This document shows, piece by piece, positions 53,841-61,992 of a DNA stretch of 64,000 bases. A program made the translations under genes and the position numbers. This DNA is from Verrucomicrobiota bacterium (lineage in GTDB: Bacteria > Verrucomicrobiota > Kiritimatiellia > RFP12 > UBA1067), in the NCBI GenBank assembly GCA_023269675.1, contig JAHFSX010000007.1, forward strand, positions 124,001 through 188,000. Direction: 5' to 3'. The notes under the pieces are model-generated. The model did no database searches. It had not been told where the DNA came from and saw nothing but the letters and a program-made list of their open reading frames with translations. Position 1 is the first letter of the stretch. The number at the start of each line of letters is the position of its first letter.

Positions 53841-55028
53841 ATGCCGCTGTATGTGCATTTCGGGGCGGGGAACATCGGGCGCGCCTTGGCCGGACCGGTC
53901 TTCAGCCGCGCGGGGTATGACGTGGTCTTTGTGGATGCCGTGCCGCAGATCGTGGCGGCCTTGCACCGGCGTCGGGCGTATCGCGTGGTCGTCAAAGACT
54001 CGCTGCCGCCGGACGCACCGAACGTGATCGATGTGACGCGCGTGGACGGGGTCGCCGTGCAGGACGCGGCGGCGGTGCGGTCGGCGGTGGCGCGCGCGGA
54101 CCTCATTGGCACGGCGGTCGGCGCAGCGCATCTGCCCGGCGTGTTGGCGGCCATCGCCGCGGGGTTGCCGCTGCGCGACGGCCGGCCGGTCTCGATCCTG
54201 TTCTGCGAGAACCTGCACGGGCTTTCCGGGATGGCGCTCGCGGTGCTGGCCCGCCACCTGCCGCCGGGCTTTCCGTTGATGGAGCAGGTGGGTCTGGTCG
54301 AGACCAGCATCGGTAAGATGGTGCCGCTCATGCCGGCGGAGGTGCGGGAGCGCGACCCGCTGGAGGTGTGGGGCGAGGCGTACAACGTGATCGTCGCGGA
54401 CCGCAACGGCTTTGTCGGTCCGGCGCCTGAAGGGATCGAAGGGCTGGAGCTCAAGAGCTGTTTCCAGGCTTACGTGGAGCGTAAACTCTATATCCACAAC
54501 CTCGGCCACGCGGCCTGCGCCTGCCACGGCTTCCTGCGCGGCCATGCGTTGATCAGCGACGCGGTGGCCGACCCGGCGGTGCTGGCCGAGACGCGCGCGG
54601 TCATGCTCGGTTCGGCGCGGGCCCTCGTGCGGCGTTATCCCCGGGAGTTTGACGAGTCCGGACTCACGGCGCACGTGGAGGACTTGCTGCGGCGGTTCGG
54701 CAACCGCGCCCTGGGCGACACCGTGTTCCGCGTGGGGCGCGACCTGCCGCGCAAACTCGCGCCGGGCGACCGTTTCGTGGGCGGGTTGCGGCTGGTGCAG
54801 GCCGAGGGCGGGGATGCCGGGCCGGTCTGCCGCGCGCTCGCGGCGGCGCTGCGCTTCGCTGCCACGGACGAAGGTGGCCAGCCTTTTCCCGCGGATGCGG
54901 CCTTCCGCGCGCGCCTGGCGCTGGACGGGGCCGCTGCGGTGTTGTGCGCGTCATGCGGGTTTGATCCGGTGCGCGACGCGGGGGTGCTGCAGAGGGTCCT
55001 GGAATGTGGCACGCCCATGAAAGATTAA
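53841..55028 (+). CDS. Mannitol dehydrogenase-family oxidoreductase (MtlD-like)
   Basis: The 395-residue protein has an N-terminal NAD-binding fold with HFGAGNIGRALAG and the C-terminal mannitol-type catalytic core, including ERKLYIHNLGHA with the active-site Lys, Asn and His. Mannitol-1-phosphate 5-dehydrogenase has the same length and is the closest named enzyme, but related enzymes act on altronate or fructuronate. It starts 1 bp after the kinase stop, so the genes are coupled. Its last codons coincide with a 19-bp repeat (55001-55019) and its stop lies in a GATTAA array. Confidence 0.85.
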   Translation: MPLYVHFGAGNIGRALAGPVFSRAGYDVVFVDAVPQIVAALHRRRAYRVVVKDSLPPDAPNVIDVTRVDGVAVQDAAAVRSAVARADLIGTAVGAAHLPGVLAAIAAGLPLRDGRPVSILFCENLHGLSGMALAVLARHLPPGFPLMEQVGLVETSIGKMVPLMPAEVRERDPLEVWGEAYNVIVADRNGFVGPAPEGIEGLELKSCFQAYVERKLYIHNLGHAACACHGFLRGHALISDAVADPAVLAETRAVMLGSARALVRRYPREFDESGLTAHVEDLLRRFGNRALGDTVFRVGRDLPRKLAPGDRFVGGLRLVQAEGGDAGPVCRALAAALRFAATDEGGQPFPADAAFRARLALDGAAAVLCASCGFDPVRDAGVLQRVLECGTPMKD

Positions 55029-55312
55029 GATTAGGATTAAGATTACGAAAGGCCCCGCTCCCTCATCATCCTAATCGTGCTCTTAATCGTAATCCATTGG
55101 AAGTTACAGGCGAGGAGTTGCAAACGCAAGAGCCCTTGAAGACAGGGTGTTCGACAAGGAGGAACGCTTCCGCGAAGAACCGTTACTTGAAACATGACGT
55201 GTGACTTCATTTGTAAGACACGAACACGTACACTTTCAGGGCATTGCAACTCCTAATTCCTAAATCCTAACTCCTCCTTCGGGTGTGGATTCAACAAAGT
55301 TGAATCCCACCC
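55022..55312. repeat. Composite repeat element related to 43705-44131, inverted
   Basis: From left to right: a GATTAAG/CTTAATC inverted array (55022-55095), a core (about 55110-55250) that matches the reverse complement of 43766-43890 closely, a TCCTAAAT array (55249-55275), and a hairpin with 3-nt loop (GGATTCAAC/GTTGAATCC, 55287-55307) flanked by GGGTG and CACCC. The region 55029-55402 holds no gene. A TTGACA at 55328-55333 lies ahead of the next gene but has no clear -10 partner. Confidence 0.6.
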
Positions 55313-55402
55313 GTTGGGCGTGCGGGATTGACAACGGCTCACGGATATAGGATGCTCATCGCATAGTTTGTCGAATCGATTTGTTTATAGGGGGATCTGA
55401 AC

Positions 55403-56443
55403 ATGGCGAAGCAGGAAAAGGTTTTGAAGCGCGTCGCGATTGTCGGTTTCGGTTTTATGGGGCGCATGCATTACGCCAACTGGAAGAAGGTCAAAGGCGC
55501 GAAGGTCGTGGCCCTGTGCGACAAAGACACGGCGCAGTTCTCGGCGCCGGTCCAAGGCGGCAACCAAGCCGGCGCGGACGCCTCGACCGATTTCGGCGAC
55601 GCGGTGATCTACGACGATTTCGACCGGATGCTGGTTGAGGCCAAACCGGACGTGATTTCGCTGACGCTGCCCACGCCGCTGCATGTACCTTTGACGCTTA
55701 AGGCGCTGCAGGCGGGCGTGAGCGTGCTGTGCGAGAAGCCCATGGCGCTGGATGCGGCGGCGTGCGGACAGATGGTCAAGGCCGCGCAGAAGGCGCCGAA
55801 CGGCGCGCGTCTGATGATCGCGCAGTGCCTGCGCTTCTGGCCCTGCTACGTCTTCCTCAAAAAGCTGGTGGACAGCGGGAAATACGGCAAGGTGGTCGCG
55901 GCCTCGTTCCGCCGGTACAGCGCGCCTCCCGGCTGGGGCAAGGGCAAGAGCTGGTTTTCGGACGAGAGCAAGAGCGGCGGCGTGGCGCTGGATCTGCACA
56001 TCCACGACACCGACATCGTCAACTACCTGTTCGGGCTGCCCAAGGCGGTGACCAGCGCGGCGGCTTACGCGCAGGACGGCTCGATGCAGTACATCTCGAC
56101 GCTCTACGATGTGGGCGGCGCGGCGGTGACCGCCGAGGGCAGCTGGGCCATGACGCCGACGCTGGGCTTCGAGGCGAGCTACATCGTGACCTTCGAGAAG
56201 GCGGTGGTGGTGCTGGACGCCAAGCGCGAGAAGCCGTTGTGCGTCTATCCGCTGAAGGGCGAGCCGCTCGTGCCGAAGCTGGCGGCGGGCGACGGCTACG
56301 AATACGAGATCCGGTGGTTCATGGATGTGCTGTGCGGCAAGACGGTCCCGTGCGTGACCACGCCGGAGCAGTCGCGCGACTCGGTGCGGATCGTGGACGC
56401 GGAGAAGAAATCAGCCAAGACCGGCAAGACGGTGCGGCTGTAA
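55403..56443 (+). CDS. Gfo/Idh/MocA-family oxidoreductase
   Basis: The 346-residue protein has an N-terminal dinucleotide fold (VAIVGFGFMGRMHYANW), the family CEKPMAL motif with the catalytic Lys near residue 115, and a C-terminal domain with GGVALDLHIHDTDIVNYLFG carrying the Asp/His pair used by sugar dehydrogenases. Such enzymes oxidise or epimerise sugars, inositols or sugar acids with NAD(P). Its substrate is unknown, but pairing with the TIM-barrel isomerase gene 107 bp downstream is a common sugar or inositol catabolic arrangement. Confidence 0.93.
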   Translation: MAKQEKVLKRVAIVGFGFMGRMHYANWKKVKGAKVVALCDKDTAQFSAPVQGGNQAGADASTDFGDAVIYDDFDRMLVEAKPDVISLTLPTPLHVPLTLKALQAGVSVLCEKPMALDAAACGQMVKAAQKAPNGARLMIAQCLRFWPCYVFLKKLVDSGKYGKVVAASFRRYSAPPGWGKGKSWFSDESKSGGVALDLHIHDTDIVNYLFGLPKAVTSAAAYAQDGSMQYISTLYDVGGAAVTAEGSWAMTPTLGFEASYIVTFEKAVVVLDAKREKPLCVYPLKGEPLVPKLAAGDGYEYEIRWFMDVLCGKTVPCVTTPEQSRDSVRIVDAEKKSAKTGKTVRL

Positions 56444-56481
56444 AGGACCTTCGCCCTGCGCAGGGATGCGCTGGGCGCATT

Positions 56482-56512
56482 TGGAATGTGGCACGCCCAT
56501 CCCTGGGCGTGC
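56482..56512. repeat. 19-bp repeat plus 9-bp hairpin
   Basis: TGGAATGTGGCACGCCCAT (56482-56500) is identical to 55001-55019 at the end of the MtlD-like gene. Here GCACGCCCA (56491-56499) also pairs with TGGGCGTGC (56504-56512) as a perfect hairpin with a 4-nt loop and no U tract. Confidence 0.5.
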
Positions 56513-56550
56513 GTGCGGCGGGTGTCGGATGAATCAATGGGGGGGATTTT

Positions 56551-57369
56551 ATGCAGAAGTGCGGCAGGTGGCCCATCAGCGTGTGCAGCTGGTCGTTCCG
56601 GAAGGGTATTGACGAAATCGGCTCCGTGATGACGGCCTTGGGGCTGGAGCACATCAATCTGGCGATCGCGCCGGCGCTGGGGCCGGAGGGCGGGGCCTAT
56701 CTCGAGGCGGTGAAGCGGCAGGGGTGGACGGTCACCGCGGGCATGATGAACTTCGACTATGAGGATTACAGCACGCTCGAGACGATCAAGGTGACCGGCG
56801 GGATCGCGCCGGACGAGCACTGGCCCGCCAGCGGGCAGGCGTTCGCGAAGGCGGCGAAGATCACGGCGGAGCTGGGGTCGAAGTACATCATGATGCATGT
56901 GGGTTTTCTGGATCACACGAACCACGTGTACGCCAAGAAGTTTTACGACCGCGTGCGCGCGCTCGGCGACAGCGCGGGTGAGGCGGGGGTTTCGCTGCTG
57001 ATGGAGACGGGCCAGGAGTCGGCGGAGGATTTGCAGCGCTTCGTCGAAACGCTCAACCATCCGCAGGTGCTGCTCAATTTCGACCCGGCCAACCTGATCC
57101 TGTACAACAAGGACGAGCCGTTGCCGGCGCTGCGCCGGCTGGCGCCGTGGATCCGGCACATTCACATCAAAGACGCGGTCCGCACGGCGGTGTCCGGCAC
57201 GTGGGGCAGCGAGGCGGTGTGGGGCGCGGGGCAGGTCAACGCCTTCGCGTTCCTGGATCTGCTGTCGGAGGTCGGATACGGCGGCGCGGTCGCCATCGAG
57301 CGGGAGGCCGGCGACCAGCGGGTGAAGGACATCGCGACGGCCGTGCGCCGTCTGATGGCGTACGAATAG
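56551..57369 (+). CDS. Sugar phosphate isomerase/epimerase (AP endonuclease-like TIM barrel)
   Basis: The 272-residue TIM barrel shows metal ligands in the usual order: Glu in LLMETGQES, Asp/Asn in LLNFDPANLI, His in HIHIKDAV and Glu in VAIEREAGD. It starts with SVCSWSF, typical of the xylose isomerase-like/IolE group. These enzymes isomerise keto sugars or inositol intermediates with a divalent metal. The ATG at 56551 follows GGGGGGATTTT. It probably works with the Gfo/Idh/MocA enzyme encoded upstream. Confidence 0.9.
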   Translation: MQKCGRWPISVCSWSFRKGIDEIGSVMTALGLEHINLAIAPALGPEGGAYLEAVKRQGWTVTAGMMNFDYEDYSTLETIKVTGGIAPDEHWPASGQAFAKAAKITAELGSKYIMMHVGFLDHTNHVYAKKFYDRVRALGDSAGEAGVSLLMETGQESAEDLQRFVETLNHPQVLLNFDPANLILYNKDEPLPALRRLAPWIRHIHIKDAVRTAVSGTWGSEAVWGAGQVNAFAFLDLLSEVGYGGAVAIEREAGDQRVKDIATAVRRLMAYE

Positions 57370-57446
57370 CCTGTACAGCCAAAAGTTTCGGCTTTTTGAC
57401 AGGATGAACTTCGTGGATTCGGGTACGAGTCTCCATGCTGTACAGG
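57370..57446. repeat. Short inverted repeat after the TIM-barrel gene
   Basis: CCTGTACAG (57370-57378) and CTGTACAGG (57438-57446) are perfect 9-bp arms around 59 bp that include TTTTTGACAGGATGAACTTC. The first arm starts right at the stop codon of the isomerase gene. GACAGGATGAAC-type repeats are common intergenic sequences in bacteria of this kind (recollection, not verified). Confidence 0.4.
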
Positions 57447-57510
57447 ATCGAATCCAATGGCTAATAATCAGGTGAAGCATGTCCGAAAATTCACCTTGCA
57501 TAGTGTGCTA

Positions 57511-57675
57511 GGGGCGTGTGCCTGTCAAAGGGACGGTTTGTTCTGCGGAAACGTCCGGCGCTGAACATCCAGGGCTCCCTGTTAAAAGGCGTTTCGCGCA
57601 GCGCCGGGGCGTTGGATTTCTGCGTGGCCGGCTTGAGTCTTCAACGTGCGCCAACGCCTTGGCGCACGCCTTTTT
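57511..57675 (+). ncRNA. Possible structured RNA or leader ending in an intrinsic terminator
   Basis: Several helices can form: outer GGCGTGTGCC (57513-57522) with GGCGCACGCC (57661-57670), allowing one G-U; GGACG (57531-57535) with CGTCC (57552-57556); GGCGCTG (57557-57563) with CAGCGCC (57599-57605), enclosing a CAGGG/CCCTG hairpin (57570-57581). A terminator hairpin CGTGCGCCAA/TTGGCGCACG (57645-57668) with UUUUUAUU after it uses the same bases as the outer helix. No promoter is evident. It may be a free-standing RNA, an attenuator or a 3' UTR. I do not recognise a known family. Confidence 0.4.
57645..57675 (+). terminator. Intrinsic terminator upstream of purA
   Basis: A perfect 10-bp stem (57645-57654 with 57659-57668) with a 4-nt loop is followed, after two C, by TTTTTATT. 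It lies 276 nt after the TIM-barrel gene and about 20 nt before the purA promoter. Confidence 0.75.
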
Positions 57676-57692
57676 ATTGCCGATGTGAAGGG

Positions 57693-57722
57693 TTGCTCAG
57701 GCGCTCGGGAATAGGGTATACT
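57693..57722 (+). promoter_or_regulatory. Candidate purA promoter
   Basis: TTGCTC (57693-57698) and TATACT (57717-57722) are separated by 18 bp, just after an intrinsic terminator and 55 bp before the purA ATG. Confidence 0.6.
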
Positions 57723-57776
57723 GTCTCCCCGTTGTGCCGGAGGGTCTGGCGCTGACTAGTCCAGGTGGGAGCTTTT

Positions 57777-59057
57777 ATGCCGAATACGATTTTGGTGGGT
57801 GCGCAGTGGGGTGACGAGGGCAAGGGGAAGGTCATTGACGTCCTCACGGCGCAGGCGGACGTGATTGTCCGGTATCAGGGAGGCAGCAATGCCGGCCATA
57901 CCGTGATTACCGGCGGGAAAAAATATGTCCTGCACTTGATTCCGTCCGGGATTCTGCATCCGGGCAAGCAGTGCGTGATCGGCAACGGCGTGGTGATGGA
58001 TCCCTTCGATCTGCTCAAGGAGATCGACATGTTGCGCGAGCAGGGGATCGAACCGGCCGGCCGGCTCTTCATCAGCAACCGCACGCACATGGTGATGCAG
58101 TGGCACCGGGCCCTGGACGCGGCTGACGAGGCGCGCCGCGCGCAGGACAAGAAGATCGGCACCACGGGCCGCGGCATCGGCCCGGCTTACGGCGCGAAGA
58201 TGGGCCGCAGCGGCTTGCGCGTGGGCGACCTGCTCAGCCCGAATTTCCTGGCCACGGTGAAAGAGTGCACCGAAGCGGCCAACGTCACGCTGGCCGCCTG
58301 GGGCGCGCCGGCCCTGGACGCGCAGCAGCTGGTGAAGGATTACAGCCAGGCCGCCCAGACGCTCGCCCCTTACATCTCCGACACGGTCGCGTTCATCAAC
58401 GAGGCTGACCGCGCCGGCAAGAGCATCCTGCTGGAGGGCGCGCAGGGCACCATGCTCGACATCGATTTCGGGACCTATCCGTTCGTCACCTCGTCGAACC
58501 CCACCTCGGGCGGCGCGTGCACGGGCTCAGGGCTTTCGCCGCGCCGGATCGACCGGGTGGTGGGCGTGATCAAGGCCTACACGACGCGCGTGGGCGCCGG
58601 CCCCTTCCCGACCGAGCTGTGCGACGCCACGGGCGAGCAGCTGCGGCAGAAGGGCGGCGAGTTCGGCGCGACCACGGGACGTCCGCGCCGCTGCGGCTGG
58701 TTTGACGCGGTGGTCGGCCGCTATGCCGCGATGGTCAACGGCGTCGATTTCTGGGCCATGACCAAGCTCGACGTGCTGGACGATCAGCCGCTTCTCAAGA
58801 TCTGCACCGCCTACGTGGACGAGGCCGGCCTCCGGCACGAGACGTTCCCTGCGGATCTGAGCCTGCTCGAGCGTTGCAAGCCGGTGTATGAGGAGATGCC
58901 CGGCTGGATGACGCCGACCAGCCACATCACGCGTTATGAGGATCTGCCCCTCAAGGCCCGCGCCTACGTGGAGCGCCTGGTGGCGTTGATCGGCGGACGG
59001 CTGGGCATCCTGTCCGTCGGACCGGCGCGCGAGACGACGCTGAGGATGGGGTTGTAG
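57777..59057 (+). CDS. purA: Adenylosuccinate synthetase
   Basis: The 426-residue enzyme has the PurA signatures: VGAQWGDEGKGKVID at the N-terminus (GTP loop and catalytic Asp), GGSNAGHTV with the catalytic His, GTTGRGIGPAY, and a C-terminal TKLDVLD. It joins IMP and aspartate with GTP to give adenylosuccinate, the first step from IMP to AMP. The ATG at 57777 follows GGTGGGAG; an in-frame GTG at 57765 lies within that ribosome site and is unlikely. Length is normal for the family (about 430). Confidence 0.97.
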   Translation: MPNTILVGAQWGDEGKGKVIDVLTAQADVIVRYQGGSNAGHTVITGGKKYVLHLIPSGILHPGKQCVIGNGVVMDPFDLLKEIDMLREQGIEPAGRLFISNRTHMVMQWHRALDAADEARRAQDKKIGTTGRGIGPAYGAKMGRSGLRVGDLLSPNFLATVKECTEAANVTLAAWGAPALDAQQLVKDYSQAAQTLAPYISDTVAFINEADRAGKSILLEGAQGTMLDIDFGTYPFVTSSNPTSGGACTGSGLSPRRIDRVVGVIKAYTTRVGAGPFPTELCDATGEQLRQKGGEFGATTGRPRRCGWFDAVVGRYAAMVNGVDFWAMTKLDVLDDQPLLKICTAYVDEAGLRHETFPADLSLLERCKPVYEEMPGWMTPTSHITRYEDLPLKARAYVERLVALIGGRLGILSVGPARETTLRMGL

Positions 59058-59090
59058 GGACACGGCCTGCCGTGCCCTTGCAGGTAACGC

Positions 59091-59831
59091 ATGGAAGTGA
59101 GCGAACACAAAGTGCCGCGGCACATTGCCATCATCATGGATGGCAACGGGCGGTGGGCGAAGCAGCGCGGCGAGCCGCGTCTGGCCGGGCATGAGGCCGG
59201 TTCCGAGACGGTGCGCTGCGTGCTCAACTATTGCCGGGACGCGGGGGTCCGCTACCTCACGCTCTACGCGTTCAGCACCGAAAACTGGTCGCGTCCGCAG
59301 GACGAGGTCGCCGGCCTGATGGCGCTGCTGGGCACCTTCATCCAGACGTATGCCGACGACCTGGTCGCGCGGCAGGTGCGGCTGCGCGTGATCGGCCGCA
59401 GAGAAGATCTGCCGGCCGCGGTGCGGGAGTCGCTGGAGCGCGTGGAGCGGGCGACGGCGGCTTTCGAGCGGCAGCTGATCATCGCGCTGAGTTACAGCGG
59501 GCGCAGCGAGCTGGTGCGCGCGGTGCGGCTGATCGCTGCGGAGGTGAAGGCCGGAACGCTCGCGCCGGAGGCCATCGACGAGGCGGCCGTGTCCGCGCGG
59601 CTGTACGCGCCGGACGTGCCCGATCCTGACCTGATCATCCGCACGAGCGGGGAGCTGCGCATCAGCAATTTCCTGCTGTGGCAGTGCGCGTACAGCGAGT
59701 TTTTCGTCACGCCGGTCTTGTGGCCCGATTTCCGTGAGGCGGCTTTCAACGAGGCGCTGACCGCCTATGCGAAGCGCGACCGCCGTTACGGCGGCGTCAA
59801 ATCATCTGAGGAGCAGGAGGCATCATTGTGA
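59091..59831 (+). CDS. uppS: Isoprenyl (undecaprenyl) diphosphate synthase
   Basis: The 246-residue cis-prenyltransferase has IAIIMDGNGRWAKQRG with the catalytic Asp near residue 17, LTLYAFSTENWSRP, and the C-terminal DLIIRTSGELRISNFLLWQ and AYSEFFVTPVLWPDF. It extends farnesyl diphosphate with isopentenyl units to make the lipid carrier for cell-wall and O-antigen synthesis. It starts 33 bp after purA, and its stop overlaps the cdsA GTG by 4 nt. Confidence 0.96.
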   Translation: MEVSEHKVPRHIAIIMDGNGRWAKQRGEPRLAGHEAGSETVRCVLNYCRDAGVRYLTLYAFSTENWSRPQDEVAGLMALLGTFIQTYADDLVARQVRLRVIGRREDLPAAVRESLERVERATAAFERQLIIALSYSGRSELVRAVRLIAAEVKAGTLAPEAIDEAAVSARLYAPDVPDPDLIIRTSGELRISNFLLWQCAYSEFFVTPVLWPDFREAAFNEALTAYAKRDRRYGGVKSSEEQEASL

Positions 59832-60736
59832 TCATACGCCGAATCATCGCTGGAGTCTTGGTCGCAGGGGCCTGGGTTCTCGGACTGTGTTACATGCCCG
59901 GGTGGATGCTGTTCGGCGTGCTGCTGCTGATGTCGTGCGCCTGCCAGAACGAATTTTACATGATGATGAAGCGCAGCGGCTTTTCGCTCAGCCGCAACTG
60001 CGGCCTGGTGATGGGCGTCCTTTGGATGACGGCGTGCTACGCCTACCCGCCGTATGCGGCGCGCATGCTGCCGCTGGGGCACCAGACCGAATGCATGCTG
60101 TTGGTGGTGCTGGTTTTCGGCGTCCTGCTGCGCGTCCTGTTCGACTCCCGGATCCAGAAACCGATCGAGCATGCGGGGATCACCCTGCTCGGGTTTTTCT
60201 ATCTGCCCTTCATGCTCAGCTTCTTCATCCGGCTGGCGCAGTGGGGGGCGGTGGACCGCTTTGAAATCCCCTCGGCGCGCGTCGGCGTGTACCTGGCGTC
60301 CTATATCGCGCTGGTGGTCAAGATCGGCGACGTCGGCGCCTTCGCGGTCGGGCTGCTGGCCGGCAAGCACAAGATGTGCCCCCGCATTTCGCCGAAGAAG
60401 TCTTGGGAGGGGTTCGTGGGCGGGCTGATCGCCTCGATGTTGGCCAGCGTGGCGATGATCGAGATCGCGCACCGCTGCGCGTGGGTGCCGGGCGGCCCGC
60501 TGAAAAGCCTCGGGATTTTTCACGCGCTGGCGCTGGGCCTGGTTTTGGCGCTCGTCGGCGTGCTGGGTGACCTGGTGGAGTCGATGTTCAAGCGCGCGGT
60601 CAACACCAAGGACTCCGCGGGCCTGCTGCCGGGCATGGGCGGCATCCTCGACATGTTCGACAGCCTGACCTTTACGCCGGCGGTGCTCTACTTTTTCCTG
60701 GCGTGGTTCGTGGGACAAGCGGTGGCGTCGTCATGA
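59828..60736 (+). CDS. cdsA: Phosphatidate cytidylyltransferase
   Basis: The 302-residue membrane protein has multiple helices and the CdsA signature in the C-terminal part: ISPKKSWEGFVGG and LGDLVESMFKRAVNTKDSAG with the family Asp-rich end GGILDMFDSL. It makes CDP-diacylglycerol from phosphatidate and CTP, the precursor of membrane phospholipids. The start is a GTG at 59828 overlapping the uppS stop (GTGA), with a GAGGAGCAGGAGG stretch just upstream as ribosome site. Its stop overlaps the dxr ATG (ATGA). Confidence 0.94.
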   Translation: MIIRRIIAGVLVAGAWVLGLCYMPGWMLFGVLLLMSCACQNEFYMMMKRSGFSLSRNCGLVMGVLWMTACYAYPPYAARMLPLGHQTECMLLVVLVFGVLLRVLFDSRIQKPIEHAGITLLGFFYLPFMLSFFIRLAQWGAVDRFEIPSARVGVYLASYIALVVKIGDVGAFAVGLLAGKHKMCPRISPKKSWEGFVGGLIASMLASVAMIEIAHRCAWVPGGPLKSLGIFHALALGLVLALVGVLGDLVESMFKRAVNTKDSAGLLPGMGGILDMFDSLTFTPAVLYFFLAWFVGQAVASS

Positions 60737-61926
60737 AATCCATCGTCATCCTGGGAAGCACCGGCTCGATCGGCGAGAACACCCTGAAGGTGGCCGAGGC
60801 GTTGCCGGACGCCGTGCGCGTGGTCGGACTCTCGACCCGGACGAAGGTCACCCGCGTGATCGACCAGGCTTTGCAGTTCGGCGTGCGCGTGATCGCGGTC
60901 GAGAACTTCGACGCCGCGCTGGAGGCGGAGGCGCTGGCGCGGCCGCATGGCATCGCGGTGTGGCCGGGGGCGGCCGGCGTGGCGGCGCTGGCGGCGCTGG
61001 CCGAGGCCGACACGGTGGTCTGCGCGCTGGTGGGGCTTGCGGGGCTCCGGCCGGTTCTGGCGGCGCTGGAAGCGCGTCACGACGTGGCGTTGGCGACCAA
61101 GGAGGTCCTGGTTTCTGCCGGCGAGCTGGTCATGCGGCGCCGCGCCGCCGCGGGCGTGAGCCTGCTGCCCGTGGACAGCGAGCACAGCGCGGTCTTTCAA
61201 TGCCTGCAGTCGCCGGTCAGCCAAGCGGCCTGCGTGCGCGACGGCCATGCGCCCGAGGGCGCGGCGGAGACGCGTGTCGCACGGCTCGTGCTGACCGCTT
61301 CGGGCGGGCCGTTCGCGTCCCGTCCGGACGTGGATTTCGAGCGGGTGACGCCCGACGAGGCCTTGGCGCATCCGCGCTGGTGCATGGGGCGCAAGGTGAC
61401 GATCGATTCCGCCACGATGATGAACAAGGGCCTCGAGATCCTGGAGGCGCACTGGCTGTTCAACATCCCGGTCGCGGACATCGGCGTGGTCGTCCACCCG
61501 GAGAGCATCGTGCATTCGATGGTGACCTTTGTGGACGGCTCGACGCTGGCGCAGCTCTCGGTGCCGGACATGCGCTTCCCGATCCAGTACGCGCTGACGT
61601 GGCCGGACCGGCGCGCGGTGGCGATGCCCGTGCTCGACCTGGTCGCGCAAAAGAGCCTGACCTTTTATGATCCGGACGAGACGCGTTTCCCCTGCCTGCG
61701 GCTGATCCGCGAGGCGGCGGCGGCGGGCGGGACCCTGCCGGCGGTGGTCAACGCCGCGGACGAGGTGGCGGTGGAGGCCTTTCTGGCGGGGCGGCTTTCC
61801 TTCGCCGGGATTTGGCGCATGATCGAACGCGTGATGGCGGCGCATGCGGTGCGGCCCTGTTCGGACTTCGAGACGGTGTTCGAGGCCGACGCGTGGGCTC
61901 GCGAGCAAACCGCCGCCTGGTTGTGA
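60733..61926 (+). CDS. dxr: 1-deoxy-D-xylulose 5-phosphate reductoisomerase
   Basis: The 397-residue enzyme has the NADPH loop ILGSTGSIGENTL, the metal and substrate motif PVDSEHSAVFQCLQ, LTASGGPF, and SATMMNKGLEILEAHWLF. It carries out the second step of the MEP isoprenoid pathway, DXP to MEP. The ATG at 60733 overlaps the cdsA stop by 4 nt; an in-frame upstream start at 60703 would lie inside cdsA and is rejected. The pathway is linked to UppS, which uses its end product, and to IspG encoded downstream. Confidence 0.96.
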   Translation: MKSIVILGSTGSIGENTLKVAEALPDAVRVVGLSTRTKVTRVIDQALQFGVRVIAVENFDAALEAEALARPHGIAVWPGAAGVAALAALAEADTVVCALVGLAGLRPVLAALEARHDVALATKEVLVSAGELVMRRRAAAGVSLLPVDSEHSAVFQCLQSPVSQAACVRDGHAPEGAAETRVARLVLTASGGPFASRPDVDFERVTPDEALAHPRWCMGRKVTIDSATMMNKGLEILEAHWLFNIPVADIGVVVHPESIVHSMVTFVDGSTLAQLSVPDMRFPIQYALTWPDRRAVAMPVLDLVAQKSLTFYDPDETRFPCLRLIREAAAAGGTLPAVVNAADEVAVEAFLAGRLSFAGIWRMIERVMAAHAVRPCSDFETVFEADAWAREQTAAWL

Positions 61927-61992
61927 TTTTTTAAATGTGAGAACGGCTCACGCGGGACGGACGTCGTGGCGTGTGCGGGAATAGGATAAACG

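Noticed and set aside
57511..57675. 6S RNA, SRP RNA or tmRNA
   Set aside because: The fold is multi-branched rather than a rod with a central bubble, and the SRP GGAA tetraloop region and tmRNA tag frame are absent.
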